Below are positions 50,836 to 60,131 of a DNA stretch of 64,000 nt, one piece after another (position 1 is the stretch's first letter; every line of letters starts with the position of its first letter). The DNA is from Nocardioides sp. URHA0032 (GTDB taxonomy: Bacteria; Actinomycetota; Actinomycetes; Propionibacteriales; Nocardioidaceae). The position numbers and the translations under genes are program-made. The DNA lies in NCBI RefSeq assembly GCF_000620645.1, contig NZ_JIAV01000021.1, positions 124,001-188,000 on the forward strand, given 5' to 3'. The notes under the pieces are model-generated. The model was given only the letters and a program-made list of their open reading frames with translations, did not search any database and was not told where the DNA came from.

Positions 50836-51285
50836 ATGAGCATCGAGATCCTCAACGAGTCGGGCCGCGAGCTCGACGAGAAGAGGCTGGCGGAGCTGAG
50901 CCGCTTCGTGATGGACCGGATGCGCGTCCACCCGCTCGCCGAGCTGTGCATCAAGGCCGTCGACGAGCCCACCATCGCCCAGCTCAACCAGCAGTGGATG
51001 GAGAAGGAGGGCCCGACCGACGTGCTCGCCTTCCCCATGGACGAGCTGCGGCCCGGCCTGGTCAACGAGGAGCCCGAGGAGGGCGTGCTCGGCGACCTGG
51101 TGCTCTCACCGGAGGTCGCCGCCCGCCAGGGTGAGGCGGCCGGCCACGGCGCCGAGGCTGAGATCGAGCTGCTCACCGTGCACGGCATCCTGCACCTGCT
51201 CGGCTACGACCACGCCGAGCCCGAGGAGCACCAGGTGATGTTCGGGCTGCAGGACGAGATCCTCGCGGCCTGGCGCGCCCAGTGA
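50836..51285 (+). CDS. ybeY: Endoribonuclease YbeY
   Basis: YbeY is a zinc endoribonuclease for 16S rRNA 3' maturation and ribosome quality control. The 149-residue protein carries the UPF0054 signature HGILHLLGYDHAEPEE (three zinc His: HxxxHLxGYDH) and TDVLAFPMDELR, where the loop contacts RNA. It lies between phoH and a CBS-domain membrane protein, the conserved cluster. The ATG at 50836 is seven bases after the phoH stop. Confidence 0.96.
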   Translation: MSIEILNESGRELDEKRLAELSRFVMDRMRVHPLAELCIKAVDEPTIAQLNQQWMEKEGPTDVLAFPMDELRPGLVNEEPEEGVLGDLVLSPEVAARQGEAAGHGAEAEIELLTVHGILHLLGYDHAEPEEHQVMFGLQDEILAAWRAQ

Positions 51286-51292
51286 CGAGCCA

Positions 51293-52579
51293 GTGAACGT
51301 CTGGCTGCTGCTCGTCGCGGCGGCCCTCGTGGTCCTCGCCGGGCTGTTCTCGGCGGCCGACGCCGCGCTCTCGACGTTCTCCCGCGCCCGCGCCGAGGAG
51401 CTGCAGGCCGAGGGCCGCGCCGGCTCCCGGCGGCTCGTCGTGCTGCTCGACGATCTGCCCCGCAACCTGAACACCGCGCTGCTCCTGCGGCTGTTCTGCG
51501 AGATCGCGGCGATCGTGCTCGTCACGCTCGAGCTGCATGCGGCGTACGACGCCTGGTGGCCGACCGTGCTCACCACGATCGGCGTGATGCTGGTGCTGTC
51601 GTTCGTGGCGATCGGGGTCGCCCCCCGGACCGTGGGGCGGCAGCACTCCGAGCGGGTGGCGCTGGTCTCCGCGGCGCCACTGGCGTCGGTGACCGCGGTC
51701 CTCGGCCCGTTGCCGCGGCTGCTGATCGTGGTCGGCAACGCGCTGACGCCCGGCAAGGGCTTCCGTGAGGGACCGTTCGCGACCGAGACCGAGCTGCGCG
51801 AGCTGGTCGACTTCGCCGAGGCGTCCGCCGTGATCGAGTCCGGCGAGCGCAAGATGATCCACGACGTCCTCGAGCTCGGCGACACGATCGCCCGTGAGGT
51901 GATGGTGCCGCGCACCGACGTCGTCTACATCGAGCGCTACAAGAACCTCCGCCAGGCGCTCTCCCTCTTCCTGCGCAGCGGCTACTCGCGCGTCCCCGTG
52001 ATCGGGGAGAACCTCGACGAGGTCGTCGGCATCGCCTACCTCAAGGACACCGTGCGCCGGGACTTCGAGGCCCCTGACGTGGAGTTCACCCAGCGCATCG
52101 ACGAGGTGATGCGGCCGGCGCACTTCGTGCCGGAGTCGAAGCCCGCCGACGCGCTGCTCTCGGAGATGCAGGCGATGCGCCAGCACATCGCGGTCGTCGT
52201 CGACGAGTACGGCGGCACCGCCGGCCTGGTGACCATCGAGGACATCCTCGAGGAGATCGTCGGCGAGATCACGGACGAGTACGACGAGGAGACCGTCGAC
52301 GTCCAGCCGCTCGACGACGGCGCGGTGCGGGTGTCGTCGCGCTACCCGATCGACGACCTCGACGAGCTGTTCGGCTTCGAGGTCGACGAGGAGGACGTGG
52401 ACAGCGTGGGCGGTCTGATGGCCAAGCACCTGGGCCGGGTGCCGATCCCGGGCTCGTGGGTCGAGGCGCACGGCCTGCGGTTCGAGGCCGAGGCGACGTC
52501 CGGCCGCCGCAACAAGATCGGCACCGTGCTCATCGCGCGGGTGCCCGGGAACGACGAGTCGGAGGACGGTCATGAGTGA
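51293..52579 (+). CDS. CNNM-type membrane protein with CBS pair and CorC/HlyC domain
   Basis: This 428-residue hemolysin-family protein has an N-terminal DUF21 (CNNM) membrane domain of about four helices ([25 protein letters not shown] first). A CBS pair follows ([21 protein letters not shown] and [18 protein letters not shown]), then a C-terminal transporter-associated domain ([21 protein letters not shown]). Homologues take part in magnesium or cobalt export. The GTG at 51293 starts just after the ybeY stop. The 3' end overlaps the next gene by eight bases. Confidence 0.93.
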   Translation: MNVWLLLVAAALVVLAGLFSAADAALSTFSRARAEELQAEGRAGSRRLVVLLDDLPRNLNTALLLRLFCEIAAIVLVTLELHAAYDAWWPTVLTTIGVMLVLSFVAIGVAPRTVGRQHSERVALVSAAPLASVTAVLGPLPRLLIVVGNALTPGKGFREGPFATETELRELVDFAEASAVIESGERKMIHDVLELGDTIAREVMVPRTDVVYIERYKNLRQALSLFLRSGYSRVPVIGENLDEVVGIAYLKDTVRRDFEAPDVEFTQRIDEVMRPAHFVPESKPADALLSEMQAMRQHIAVVVDEYGGTAGLVTIEDILEEIVGEITDEYDEETVDVQPLDDGAVRVSSRYPIDDLDELFGFEVDEEDVDSVGGLMAKHLGRVPIPGSWVEAHGLRFEAEATSGRRNKIGTVLIARVPGNDESEDGHE

Positions 52580-52937
52580 TCTCCCGGCAGAGCTGCCGGC
52601 CGAGCTGTCGGCGGAGGACCGCAAGCTGGTGACGCTGGCCCGCGCCACCCGCGCCCGCACGGGCGCGGCCGAGGGCGCCGCCGTACGCGACGCGGACGGG
52701 CGCACGTACGCCGGCGCCACCGTCGCCCTCCCGTCGCTGCACCTGTCCGCGGTCGGTGTCTGCGTCGCGATGGCGGTCGCGTCAGGCTCGAAGGGCCTGG
52801 AGGCCGCCGTCCTGCTCACCGGCGAGCCGACCGTTCCGGACACCGACATGGCCGCACTGCGGGACCTCGGCGGCGCTGGTGTCGTCGTGCACCGCGGCGA
52901 CGTGAAGGGAACGCTGGCGGAGACCGTCACGACCTGA
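52572..52937 (+). CDS. Cytidine-deaminase-fold protein lacking the catalytic motifs
   Basis: This 121-residue protein has the order and partial fold of a cytidine deaminase (LVTLARATRARTGAAEGAAVRDADGRTYAGATVALPSLHLSAV). The zinc-binding and catalytic C/H-A-E is replaced by GVCVAMAV, and the PCxxC motif is absent (DTDMAALRDLGGAGVVV). It cannot be a normal zinc deaminase. In other actinobacteria a gene of this type lies between the CBS membrane protein and era. The retained open frame and good spacing suggest a conserved non-catalytic role. Confidence 0.75.
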   Translation: MSDLPAELPAELSAEDRKLVTLARATRARTGAAEGAAVRDADGRTYAGATVALPSLHLSAVGVCVAMAVASGSKGLEAAVLLTGEPTVPDTDMAALRDLGGAGVVVHRGDVKGTLAETVTT

Positions 52938-52957
52938 CGGGCTGCCAGAATGCCGCC

Positions 52958-53551
<594 letters not shown>

Positions 53552-53574
53552 GTGGCACCGGCGCGCGACAGGAG

Positions 53575-53580
53575 TAAGTT
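53575..53580 (+). promoter_or_regulatory. -10 hexamer TAAGTT for tmsA
   Basis: TAAGTT, seven bases, then the GTG at 53588, indicating a leaderless tmsA-tmsB transcript. Confidence 0.5.
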
Positions 53581-53587
53581 TCCGTCC

Positions 53588-54943
53588 GTGAGTCTGCTGG
53601 GCTGGCGTGCGCACGAAGATGCCGTCGATCGTCTGCGCTCGTCGTACGCCGAGATCCCGCCCGGCGCCCCGGTGCGGTTGGCGAAGAAGACCTCGAACCT
53701 GTTCCGGCCGCGGACGGCCACCTCGGCGCCCGGTCTCGACGTGTCCGCCCTCGACGGCGTGATCGCGGTCGACCCCGATGCGCGCACCGCCGACGTGCAG
53801 GGCATGTGCACCTACGAGGACCTCGTCGACGCGACGCTGCCCTTCGGGCTGATCCCGTACGTCGTCCCGCAGCTGCGCACCATCACGCTCGGCGGGGCGG
53901 TCACGGGCCTCGGCATCGAGTCGACCAGCTTCCGCAGCGGGCTGCCGCACGAGTCGGTGCTCGAGATGGACGTCTTCACCGGCTCCGGCGACGTGGTCAC
54001 GTGCCGTCCCGGCGACGACCTGTTCGACACGTTCCCCAACTCCTACGGCTCGCTCGGCTACGCGACCAGGCTGAGGATCGAGCTCGAGGCGGTGCCCGGG
54101 TACGTCAACCTGCGGCACGTGCGCTTCGACGACCTCGGCCTGCTCGCCAAGTCGATCGCGCAGATCACGGAGAGCGCGACGTACGACGGCGTGCGCGTGG
54201 ACGGGATCGACGGTGTCGCGTTCGGTCCGGGGGAGTACTACCTGACGCTCGCCACCTGGTCCGGCGACGGCGGCGCGACCAGCGACTACACGGGCCAGCA
54301 GATCTACTACCGGAGTCTGCAGGAGCGCGACACCGACCTGCTCACGATGTACGACTACCTGTGGCGCTGGGACACCGACTGGTTCTGGTGCTCGGGCGCG
54401 TTCGGCGTGCAGAACCCGAGGATCCGCCGGCTCTGGCCGAAGCGCTGGCGGCGCTCGGACGTCTACCACAAGCTGATCGGGCTGGACCGGCGGATCGGCT
54501 TCGCCGACTGGCTCGACCGGCGCCAGGGCAAGCCCCTGCGCGAGCGGGTGATCCAGGACGTCGAGGTGCCGGTGGACCGGCTCCCGGAGTTCCTCGAGTG
54601 GTTCGACGAGGCGGTCGGCATGCGACCGGTGTGGCTGTGCCCGTGCAAGGCGATGCGGGACTGGCCCACTTACCCGTTGGAGCCCGGCTCGCTGTACGTG
54701 AACGTCGGCTTCTGGGGCACCGTGCACGTGGGGCCCGACGCCCTCGAGGGACCCAGGAACCGGGCCATCGAGGCCAAGGTGCACGAGCTCGGCGGCCACA
54801 AGTCGCTCTACAGCGAGGCGTTCTACGACCGCGAGACCTTCGACGATCTCTACGACGGCGCCAACCTCGCCGCCGTGAAGGGGCGCTACGACCCCGACGA
54901 CCGGCTGACCAGCCTCTACGACAAGGCGGTGAAGAGACAGTGA
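53588..54943 (+). CDS. tmsA: FAD-binding oxidoreductase, TmsA/BfaB-like (10-methyl fatty acid reductase)
   Basis: This 451-residue FAD-binding type 4 oxidoreductase reduces the methylene intermediate made by the partner methyltransferase to a 10-methyl group, giving tuberculostearic-type acids in phospholipids. Visible features are VIAVDPDARTADVQGMCTYEDLVDA, IPYVVPQLRTITLGGAVTGLGIE (FAD PP-loop), and FPNSYGSLGYATRLRIELE. The GTG at 53588 follows a leaderless-type promoter. The methyltransferase gene begins three bases after the stop. The function is inferred from the gene pair; nocardioids are known to make 10-methyl C18 acids. Confidence 0.8.
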   Translation: MSLLGWRAHEDAVDRLRSSYAEIPPGAPVRLAKKTSNLFRPRTATSAPGLDVSALDGVIAVDPDARTADVQGMCTYEDLVDATLPFGLIPYVVPQLRTITLGGAVTGLGIESTSFRSGLPHESVLEMDVFTGSGDVVTCRPGDDLFDTFPNSYGSLGYATRLRIELEAVPGYVNLRHVRFDDLGLLAKSIAQITESATYDGVRVDGIDGVAFGPGEYYLTLATWSGDGGATSDYTGQQIYYRSLQERDTDLLTMYDYLWRWDTDWFWCSGAFGVQNPRIRRLWPKRWRRSDVYHKLIGLDRRIGFADWLDRRQGKPLRERVIQDVEVPVDRLPEFLEWFDEAVGMRPVWLCPCKAMRDWPTYPLEPGSLYVNVGFWGTVHVGPDALEGPRNRAIEAKVHELGGHKSLYSEAFYDRETFDDLYDGANLAAVKGRYDPDDRLTSLYDKAVKRQ

Positions 54944-54945
54944 CG

Positions 54946-56205
54946 ATGTCCATTGCCCAGGCGTTCGAGCGACTGCTCCAGGAGCCGCTGCCGTTGCGCT
55001 TCACGGCGTACGACGGCAGCTCGACCGGACCCGAGGACGCGCCGTTCCAGTTCCACCTGCGCAACCAGCGGGGGCTCGCCTACCTGGTGACCGCGCCGGG
55101 CGACCTGGGGCTCTCGCGCGCCTACGTCAGCGGCGACCTGGACATCGAGGGCGTCCACCCCGGCGACCCGTACGAGGCCATGCGGCTGCTCCAGAAGGGG
55201 CTCAAGCTCCGCCGGCCGTCGCCCAGCGAGGCGGTCGAGCTGCTGCGGGCCGTGGGCCTCTCCAGCCTGCGGCCGCCGGCCCCGCCCCCGCAGGAGACGC
55301 TGCCCCGGTGGCGCCGGATCGTGGAGGGCCTCCGGCACTCCGAGGGCCGCGACGCCGACGCGATCCACCACCACTACGACGTCTCGAACGCGTTCTACGA
55401 GCACGTCCTCGGTCCCTCGATGACCTACACCTGCGCGGTCTTCCCGACCGAGGAGGCGACGCTCGAGGAGGCGCAGTTCACCAAGTACGACCTGGTCGCC
55501 CGCAAGCTCGACCTCCAGGAGGGCCAGCGACTGCTGGACCTGGGCTGCGGCTGGGGCGGCATGGTGCGCCACGCCGCGAGGGAGTACGGCGTGCACGCGA
55601 TCGGCGTCACGCTGTCGCGCGAGCAGGCCGCGTGGGCGCAGCACCGGATCAAGGAGGAGGGGCTCGACCACCTCGCCGAGGTCCGGTTCATGGACTACCG
55701 GCACGTCGAGGAGACGGGCTTCGACGCCATCTCGTCGATCGGGCTGACCGAGCACATCGGCGTGAAGAACTACCCGTCGTACTTCTCCTGGATCCGCGAC
55801 CACCTCAAGCCCCAGGGCCGGCTCCTCAACCACTGCATCACTCGTCAGCACAACAAGCCGACCGACACCGGGGCGTTCATCGACCGGTACGTCTTCCCCG
55901 ACGGCGAGCTGATCGGCTCCGGCACGATCGTGACCGCGGTGGAGAACGCCGGGCTCGAGGTGCAGCACCACGAGAACTTCCGGGTCCACTACGCCAAGAC
56001 GCTGGCCGGCTGGTGCCGCAACCTCCAGGAGAACTGGGACGCCTGCGTCGAGGAGGTCGGTGAGGGCACCGCGCGCGTGTGGGGCCTGTACATGGCCGGC
56101 TCCCGGCTGGGGTTCGAGCGCAACGAGATCCAGCTGCACCACGTCCTCGCGACGAACACCGAGGGCAACGGCGCGAGCGGGTACCCGCTCCGCCACAAGT
56201 TCTGA
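54946..56205 (+). CDS. tmsB: SAM-dependent fatty-acid methyltransferase, TmsB/BfaA-like (CFA synthase family)
   Basis: This 419-residue protein of the cyclopropane-fatty-acyl-phospholipid synthase family transfers a methyl group from SAM to a phospholipid oleoyl double bond. It has the N-terminal CFA region, DADAIHHHYDVSNAFYEHVLG, the SAM motif LLDLGCGWGGMVRHAA, TYTCAVFPTEEATLEEAQ and GLTEHIGVKNYPSYF (bicarbonate/active-site region). The ATG at 54946 is chosen; a GTG six bases upstream is also possible. With tmsA it forms the two-gene tuberculostearic-type pathway. Confidence 0.82.
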   Translation: MSIAQAFERLLQEPLPLRFTAYDGSSTGPEDAPFQFHLRNQRGLAYLVTAPGDLGLSRAYVSGDLDIEGVHPGDPYEAMRLLQKGLKLRRPSPSEAVELLRAVGLSSLRPPAPPPQETLPRWRRIVEGLRHSEGRDADAIHHHYDVSNAFYEHVLGPSMTYTCAVFPTEEATLEEAQFTKYDLVARKLDLQEGQRLLDLGCGWGGMVRHAAREYGVHAIGVTLSREQAAWAQHRIKEEGLDHLAEVRFMDYRHVEETGFDAISSIGLTEHIGVKNYPSYFSWIRDHLKPQGRLLNHCITRQHNKPTDTGAFIDRYVFPDGELIGSGTIVTAVENAGLEVQHHENFRVHYAKTLAGWCRNLQENWDACVEEVGEGTARVWGLYMAGSRLGFERNEIQLHHVLATNTEGNGASGYPLRHKF

Positions 56206-56206
56206 G

Positions 56207-56245
56207 CTGCCCTGGACCGAGCTCGCGAGGTCCAGGACCCGGCAG
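56207..56245 (+). terminator. Stem-loop terminator after tmsB
   Basis: CTGCC (56207-56211) and CTGGACC (56212-56218) pair with GGTCCAG (56229-56235) and GGCAG (56241-56245), starting at the tmsB stop. The repeat block GGTCGAGTAGCC (56249-56260) follows at once. Confidence 0.7.
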
Positions 56246-56304
56246 CCAGGTCGAGTAGCCGCCCGACCGAGGGGTTGGTCCGGGGTCGGAGCGACGACGC
56301 CCGG

Positions 56305-56310
56305 TAGCGT
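56305..56310 (+). promoter_or_regulatory. -10 hexamer TAGCGT for the SIP gene
   Basis: TAGCGT, six bases, then the GTG at 56317. Confidence 0.4.
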
Positions 56311-56316
56311 GGGGCG

Positions 56317-57081
56317 GTGAGCACGAGGGCCCAGCAGTACGCCGCGGAGGTGCTGCGCCGCGAGCAGCTCTCGCCGCACCTGGTCCGGCTGGTCCTCGGC
56401 GGTGCCGGCCTCGCGTCGTTCGAGTCGACCGGGATCCCGGACGAGTGGGTCGGCCTGGTCGTGCCCGGCCAGTTCCAGAGCCGCTACTACACGGTGCGGT
56501 CCTGGTCGGGCGGTGAGCTGGTGCTCGACGTGGTCGTGCACGAGGTCGGCCTGGTCACCGAGTGGGCGCAGCTCGACGTGGTCGGTCAGACCGTGACGAT
56601 CACCGAGCCCAAGGGCTCCTTCGACATGCCCGTGGGCGCGGCGTGGCTGCTGCTGGTCGGTGACCTCACGGCACTGCCGGCGATGGCGCGGATCTCGGCG
56701 ACCGTCGACGTGCCGACGCGGATCTGGGCGGAGGTGCCGGACGACCTGTCGTCGTACCTCCCGGGCGACGTCACCTGGTTGTCGCCACCGGCGCCCGGCG
56801 AGAGCGGGCTGGCGGCCGTCGTCGAGGCGATCGACTGGCCGGCCGGCGAGGGGTACTTCTGGATGGCCGGGGAGTCCGCCCAGATGCGGGCGATCCGCAA
56901 GCACCTGATGCGCGACCGGCGGCTGCCCTCCTCGGCGTACGACGTGATGGGCTACTGGCGCGGCGTGGCCCAGCGCCAGCCGCGCGCCGTCGACCCGGGC
57001 CCGATCTGGCGGGCCGGCAAGGCGGCGGGCAGGACCGACGAGCAGATCTGGGCCGAGTACGACGAGGCGAGGGAGTCATGA
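56317..57081 (+). CDS. Siderophore-interacting protein (FAD/NAD(P)H ferric reductase family)
   Basis: This 254-residue flavoprotein of the ViuB/SIP family uses FAD and NAD(P)H to release iron from siderophores in the cytoplasm. It has the FAD motif SRYYTVRSW (RxYT), the SIP domain with LLLVGDLTALPAMARI (NAD(P)H binding), YFWMAGESAQMRAIRKHLM, and YWRGVAQ at the C-terminus. It is transcribed after the tms terminator and upstream of era. No siderophore synthesis or uptake genes are in the window. Confidence 0.92.
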   Translation: MSTRAQQYAAEVLRREQLSPHLVRLVLGGAGLASFESTGIPDEWVGLVVPGQFQSRYYTVRSWSGGELVLDVVVHEVGLVTEWAQLDVVGQTVTITEPKGSFDMPVGAAWLLLVGDLTALPAMARISATVDVPTRIWAEVPDDLSSYLPGDVTWLSPPAPGESGLAAVVEAIDWPAGEGYFWMAGESAQMRAIRKHLMRDRRLPSSAYDVMGYWRGVAQRQPRAVDPGPIWRAGKAAGRTDEQIWAEYDEARES

Positions 57082-57088
57082 GCACCAG

Positions 57089-58018
57089 ATGAGCGAGCAG
57101 CAGAGCGGGCACCGGAGCGGGTTCGTGTCGTTCGTCGGCCGCCCGAACGCGGGCAAGTCGACGCTGACGAACGCCCTGGTCGGCCAGAAGGTCGTGATCA
57201 CCTCCGACAAGCCGCAGACCACGCGCACCGTCGTGCGCGGCATCGTGCACCGCGACGACGCGCAGCTGATCCTGGTCGACACCCCCGGGCTGCACAGGCC
57301 GCGCACGTTGCTCGGCGAGCGGCTCAACGACCTGGTGAAGACCACCCTCGCGGAGGTCGACGTGGTCGCGGTCTGCCTGCCCGCGAACGAGAAGATCGGG
57401 CCGGGCGACCGGTTCATCGTCAACGAGGTGGCGAAGGTCAAGCGGACCCGGAAGGTCGCGATCGCCACCAAGACCGACCTCGCGACCCCCGAGCAGATCG
57501 GCGCGCACCTCCTGGACATCCAGGCGCTCGGTGCCGGCACCGGTGTCGAGTGGGCCGAGATCGTGCCCGTGTCGGCGACGTCCGGGAGCCAGGTCGGGCT
57601 GCTCCAGGACCTCCTGGTGGGCCTGCTGCCCGAAGGTCCGCAGCTGTACCCGGACGGCGACCTCTCCGACGCGCCGGAGGAGATCCTCGCCGCCGAGCTG
57701 ATCCGCGAGGCGGCGCTCGAGGGTCTGCGGGACGAGCTGCCGCACTCGGTCGCGGTCGTGGTGGAGGAGATGCGGCTGCGGGATGACCGTCCCGAGGACA
57801 AGCCGCTCCTGGACATCCACGCCAACCTGTACGTCGAGCGCGACTCCCAGAAGGGCATCATGATCGGTCCCAAGGGCTCGCGGCTGAAGACGATCGGCAG
57901 CACCGCGCGCCAGCAGATCGAGGCGCTGCTCGGCACGCCCGTCTACCTCGACCTCCATGTCAAGGTGGCCAAGGACTGGCAGCGCGACCCGCGGCAGCTC
58001 CGGAAGCTCGGCTTCTGA
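57089..58018 (+). CDS. era: GTPase Era
   Basis: Era is an essential GTPase that binds 16S rRNA 3' end and helps 30S maturation. The 309-residue protein has G1 GRPNAGKS (residues 17-24), SDKPQTTRTVVRG (switch region), G3 DTPG, and a C-terminal KH domain (GIMIGPKGSRLKTIG). The G4 motif reads TKTD instead of the usual NKxD, a conservative variant. Era closes the conserved hrcA-to-era cluster. Its ATG lies seven bases after the SIP stop; the 3' end overlaps the next ATG by one base. Confidence 0.96.
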   Translation: MSEQQSGHRSGFVSFVGRPNAGKSTLTNALVGQKVVITSDKPQTTRTVVRGIVHRDDAQLILVDTPGLHRPRTLLGERLNDLVKTTLAEVDVVAVCLPANEKIGPGDRFIVNEVAKVKRTRKVAIATKTDLATPEQIGAHLLDIQALGAGTGVEWAEIVPVSATSGSQVGLLQDLLVGLLPEGPQLYPDGDLSDAPEEILAAELIREAALEGLRDELPHSVAVVVEEMRLRDDRPEDKPLLDIHANLYVERDSQKGIMIGPKGSRLKTIGSTARQQIEALLGTPVYLDLHVKVAKDWQRDPRQLRKLGF

Positions 58019-58401
58019 TGACCCGCCCGGCACCCCTCCTCGCCTGGCACTCGGTCGCGTCCTCCCGTGACCCGGCCGGGCTGGACGCGTTGCTGGCCGA
58101 CGACGTCGTCTTCCGCTCGCCCGCCGTGCACACCTCGCAGGAGGGCAGGGCCCTGACCACGGCGTACCTCTCCGCCGCCATCACCGTCCTCGGTCCCACG
58201 CTCACCTATGTCCGCGAGTGGTACGCCGCCGACTCCGCCGTCCTCGAGTTCACCGCCTCGCTGGACGGGCGGACGGTCCACGGCGTCGACATGCTCACCT
58301 GGGGTCCCGACGGCCGGCTCACCGACTTCACCGTGATGGTCCGGCCCTTCACCGGGCTCCAGAAGCTGATGGAGCTGATGGCGGCCGAGCTGACGCGCTG
58401 A
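58018..58401 (+). CDS. NTF2-like (SnoaL-type) protein
   Basis: This 127-residue cone-shaped-fold protein of the nuclear transport factor 2/SnoaL superfamily has WHSVASSRDPAGLDALLADDVVFRSPAVHT at the start, the typical first helix and hairpin. EFTASLDGRTVHGVDMLTWGPDGRLTDFTVMVRPF follows. The family includes small enzymes, ligand-binding proteins and subunits, and no catalytic residue set stands out. Its ATG overlaps the era stop (ATGA-type overlap), so it is co-translated. Confidence 0.85.
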   Translation: MTRPAPLLAWHSVASSRDPAGLDALLADDVVFRSPAVHTSQEGRALTTAYLSAAITVLGPTLTYVREWYAADSAVLEFTASLDGRTVHGVDMLTWGPDGRLTDFTVMVRPFTGLQKLMELMAAELTR

Positions 58402-58485
58402 GGCGGCCCGCTGGCTGGGTTCGCCCGGGTCCCAGGGTGAAGCTGAGGAATCGCCAGGAGGACTACCCCGACCCCACCGACGACG

Positions 58486-59310
58486 TCAGTCCGGCGCCCA
58501 GCACCGCCCGAACGTCTGCCCGGCCTGCCACTGCTCCGCGGTCGGCCACTCGTAGCCCCACTGGTAGTCGAGCGTGTCGGGGGCGACGGCGGCACCGGCG
58601 TCCTGGCACGGCGACTGGCCGGCGGCGCGGACCTTCTCGGCTCCCGGGTACGCCCCGGGTGCGAACGGCACCACCGCGATCGCGCGCCAGGAGTGCGCCT
58701 GCGAGCAGATCACCCGCGCGAACCCCTGCGTGCCGGGGGAGGCGGTGCCGCACATGCCGTAGCGGTTCCGGCCGGCGTCGGTGGACAGTACGCCGGCCAG
58801 CGGGCCGGACAGCTGCGCCAGCTCGCCGTCGGCCGCGAGCGCGACGACGTCGCAGCGGAACCACGAGGCACCGGCGTCCGACTGCTCGACCGTGGGCGTG
58901 AACCAGACCGGACGCAGCATCGAGAGCCGCCGGTCCTCGACGGTGCCGCCGACGAACGAGCCGAACCGGGCCGGGCACTCCTTCGACACCTGCGCCTGCA
59001 CCCGGTCCGAGTCGACCGCGAGCAGGTGCCCGTCGACGAGGGTGTCGAGCCGCCCGACGGCGTACGTCACCGTGGTGTGCTTCCTCTGGCAGGGGACGGG
59101 GGACGCAGTGACGGTAGGGGCTACCGCCTCGTCGTACGTCAGGGCGTAGCACGCCTTCGCCGCGGGCACGGGCACCGGCGTCGCGCGCGGGGGCGGTGTC
59201 GACGAGGACGGCGTGGACGGGGCGGACGACGTCGGCGCGGACGACGGCTCGTCGCTGCCGGTGCAGGCGGTCAGCCCGAGCAGCAGGAGGACGACGGCGA
59301 GGATCCTCAC
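58486..59310 (-). CDS. Secreted lipoprotein related to septum-formation family proteins (paralogue A)
   Basis: This 274-residue lipoprotein has the signal VRILAVVLLLLGLTACTGS with lipobox LTAC, a Ser/Thr/Pro-rich linker (APTSSAPSTPSSSTPPP) and a cysteine-containing extracytoplasmic domain. The domain has the family elements HTTVTYAVGRLD, WFRCDVV, RVICSQAHSWRAIAVV and CWAPD. The cysteines fall in pairs that could form disulphides. Its GTG overlaps the upstream paralogue's stop by four bases. The function is unknown. Confidence 0.8.
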   Translation of the reverse strand: MRILAVVLLLLGLTACTGSDEPSSAPTSSAPSTPSSSTPPPRATPVPVPAAKACYALTYDEAVAPTVTASPVPCQRKHTTVTYAVGRLDTLVDGHLLAVDSDRVQAQVSKECPARFGSFVGGTVEDRRLSMLRPVWFTPTVEQSDAGASWFRCDVVALAADGELAQLSGPLAGVLSTDAGRNRYGMCGTASPGTQGFARVICSQAHSWRAIAVVPFAPGAYPGAEKVRAAGQSPCQDAGAAVAPDTLDYQWGYEWPTAEQWQAGQTFGRCWAPD

Positions 59311-60092
59311 CGGTCGGTCTTCGCCCAGCACACCGACCTCCGGTTGCCCGCGTCCCACTCGGCCTGGTGGAACCACGTGTAGCCGAAGTCGTAGTCGACG
59401 GGGTAGTTCAGCCACGCGCCGACGGACTTCGAGCAGAAGTCGCGCGTGGTCACCTCGACCAGCCGGTCGCCCGGGTAGTCGTCCTTGGCCTCGCCCAGCG
59501 AGATCGTCGTGACCGCGCGCCACTGGTGCGGGTCGGTGCACGGGACCTTCACCGAGCCCGCGACGGTGGGGCCGTCGGCGCACACCATCCAGCGGTCCTG
59601 GGGCCGCCCCAGGAGCAGGCCCTTGGCGGTCGTCGGGAGGTCGATGTAGTCCTTGCTCTGCTCGCCGCCACCGACCACGTCGCACCGGTACCACCGGGCG
59701 CCGCCGTCCCACGCGTCCTTCGTCGGCCGGAACCACGCCCAGCTGACGACGGTCCGCATCACCAGGCTGTCGTCGGCGCCGAGGAAGTCCATGAACGCCT
59801 TCGAGCAGGTCGTGTACGCCCAGGCACCGAGGTCCTCGTCGTCCCAGTCCACGTCGGCGAACTGGTCCGGGAGCTGTCCGACGGCGTAGGTCTCGGCGGT
59901 GTGGGGCGATGCGCAGTCGACCGGCTCCGCCGTGTTGCTCGGCTGCTCCACGTCGTCGGGGGACAGGTCGCGGCAGGCGCCCAGCTCCGGCGGCTTCTCG
60001 TCGACGGGCGCCTTCTCGTCGCCGCAGCCGACCAGCACCAGGGCCGCCAGGACGAGCACGGCGACGCCGGCGCGACGCGGGACGACTGGCAC
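59307..60092 (-). CDS. Secreted lipoprotein related to septum-formation family proteins (paralogue B)
   Basis: This 261-residue lipoprotein has the signal MPVVPRRAGVAVLVLAALVLVGCG (lipobox LVGC) and the same domain plan as its downstream neighbour: ACRDLSPDDVEQPSNTAEPVDC, HTAETYAVGQLPDQ, WYRCDVVGG, KVPCTDPHQWRAVTTI, VCWAKTDR at the end. Matching cysteines and HT..TYAVG motifs show the two genes arose by duplication. The start is a GTG behind GAGGAGA. The pair is translated as a unit. A cell-envelope role is likely, with no known ligand. Confidence 0.8.
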   Translation of the reverse strand: MPVVPRRAGVAVLVLAALVLVGCGDEKAPVDEKPPELGACRDLSPDDVEQPSNTAEPVDCASPHTAETYAVGQLPDQFADVDWDDEDLGAWAYTTCSKAFMDFLGADDSLVMRTVVSWAWFRPTKDAWDGGARWYRCDVVGGGEQSKDYIDLPTTAKGLLLGRPQDRWMVCADGPTVAGSVKVPCTDPHQWRAVTTISLGEAKDDYPGDRLVEVTTRDFCSKSVGAWLNYPVDYDFGYTWFHQAEWDAGNRRSVCWAKTDR

Positions 60093-60131
60093 TGGATCTC
60101 CTCGGGCTGGACCAGCCGGATCGTACCTGCC

